A stretch of 6,739 bases of DNA from Candidatus Kapaibacterium sp. (GTDB lineage: Bacteria; Bacteroidota; Ignavibacteria; Kapaibacteriales; UBA2268). The notes under the pieces are model-generated. The model was not told the DNA's origin. It did not search any database and saw nothing but the letters and a program-made list of their open reading frames with translations. Shown in pieces: positions 6,636-6,739 of the stretch (position 1 is the first letter of the stretch; each line of letters starts with the position of its first letter). A program made the translations under genes and the position numbers. The DNA is taken from positions 1 to 6,739 of the forward strand of contig JAQUZU010000102.1 of assembly GCA_028691175.1 (NCBI GenBank), written 5' to 3'.

Positions 6636-6739
6636 TTAATTGAGGTTGCGGGGGACTAATTGAAGAAGTCCCAATGAACCGATAACCGCAGAATTCGCCC
6701 CTGCATTGGATAAAGCGATAAAAAGTAAAAATCTTTGCC
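6636..6739 (-). CDS. C-terminal fragment of an unidentified minus-strand gene
   Basis: On the minus strand, the frame entering from the right edge (first full codon at 6737) is open for 33 codons and stops with TAA at 6638-6636. It contains the segment FIALSNAGANSAVIGSLGLL, which reads like genuine protein rather than shadow sequence. Both plus-strand coding potential and the other two minus frames look poorer here. The pattern of a small residue plus Gly, then IG and a Leu-rich helix, is reminiscent of the C-terminus of ROK-family sugar kinases, but this is too short to assign. The gene would be co-directional with the yitT-family gene, with a 98-base gap. Confidence 0.45.
   Translation of the reverse strand, partial: QRFLLFIALSNAGANSAVIGSLGLLQLVPRNLN

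Noticed and set aside
6618..6659. 13-codon plus-strand frame starting at the ATG at 6618
   Set aside because: Too short, with no supporting ribosome site; it overlaps the more protein-like minus-strand frame at the edge.
6657..6710. Overlapping inverted repeats (GGGACT/AGTCCC and CCAATG/CATTGG) as a regulatory RNA or terminator
   Set aside because: They lie inside the probable minus-strand coding fragment, the second has a long loop, and neither has a following T run.
1..6739. A hidden defence, mobile or CRISPR system
   Set aside because: No transposase, integrase, nuclease, methylase, tRNA, direct-repeat array or terminal repeat was found on either strand; the genes are recognisable housekeeping or surface genes.

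Overview
The window looks like ordinary chromosome from a member of the Bacteroidota/Chlorobiota (FCB) group, possibly an Ignavibacteria- or Kapabacteria-like lineage. The evidence is a large extracellular PKD protein ending in a type IX secretion (T9SS) sorting domain, A/T-rich intergenic spacers with TAnnTTTG-type promoter elements, weak or absent Shine-Dalgarno sites, and a SEDS protein mixing a Bacteroidota-like NFSTA motif with an otherwise canonical C-terminus. Lineage is inferred from these traits; no marker gene is present.

Layout. Bases 1-2637 (+) hold the 3' part of a secreted, surface-type protein: propeller-like repeats, three PKD domains, a second propeller-like region and a T9SS type A tail. 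Its reading frame is open to base 1, so the true start lies outside. Eight bases later comes hpt (2646-3194), a purine-salvage phosphoribosyltransferase with all main catalytic residues. After a 60-base spacer with a candidate promoter comes an ftsW/rodA-family SEDS peptidoglycan polymerase (3255-4400). After a 66-base spacer comes a peptidase S66 LD-carboxypeptidase with a twin-arginine signal (4467-5540). A perfect 10-bp hairpin at 5544-5570 ends the convergent minus-strand gene, a YitT-family membrane protein with a DUF2179 domain (5590-6537, -). The right edge carries what is probably the last 33 codons of another minus-strand gene (6636-6739, -).

How the genes relate. The SEDS polymerase and the LD-carboxypeptidase both act on peptidoglycan (synthesis and stem-peptide trimming), so their adjacency is a plausible functional pairing. 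hpt follows the T9SS gene closely enough for co-transcription, but no shared pathway is evident. YitT is convergent and probably an independent unit.

I found no RNA gene, mobile element, CRISPR array, defence system or evident new multi-gene system. No gene-free stretch exceeds about 100 bases. The points worth a second look are the Tat-exported carboxypeptidase, the modular T9SS protein, the shared promoter-like motif and the right-edge gene fragment.
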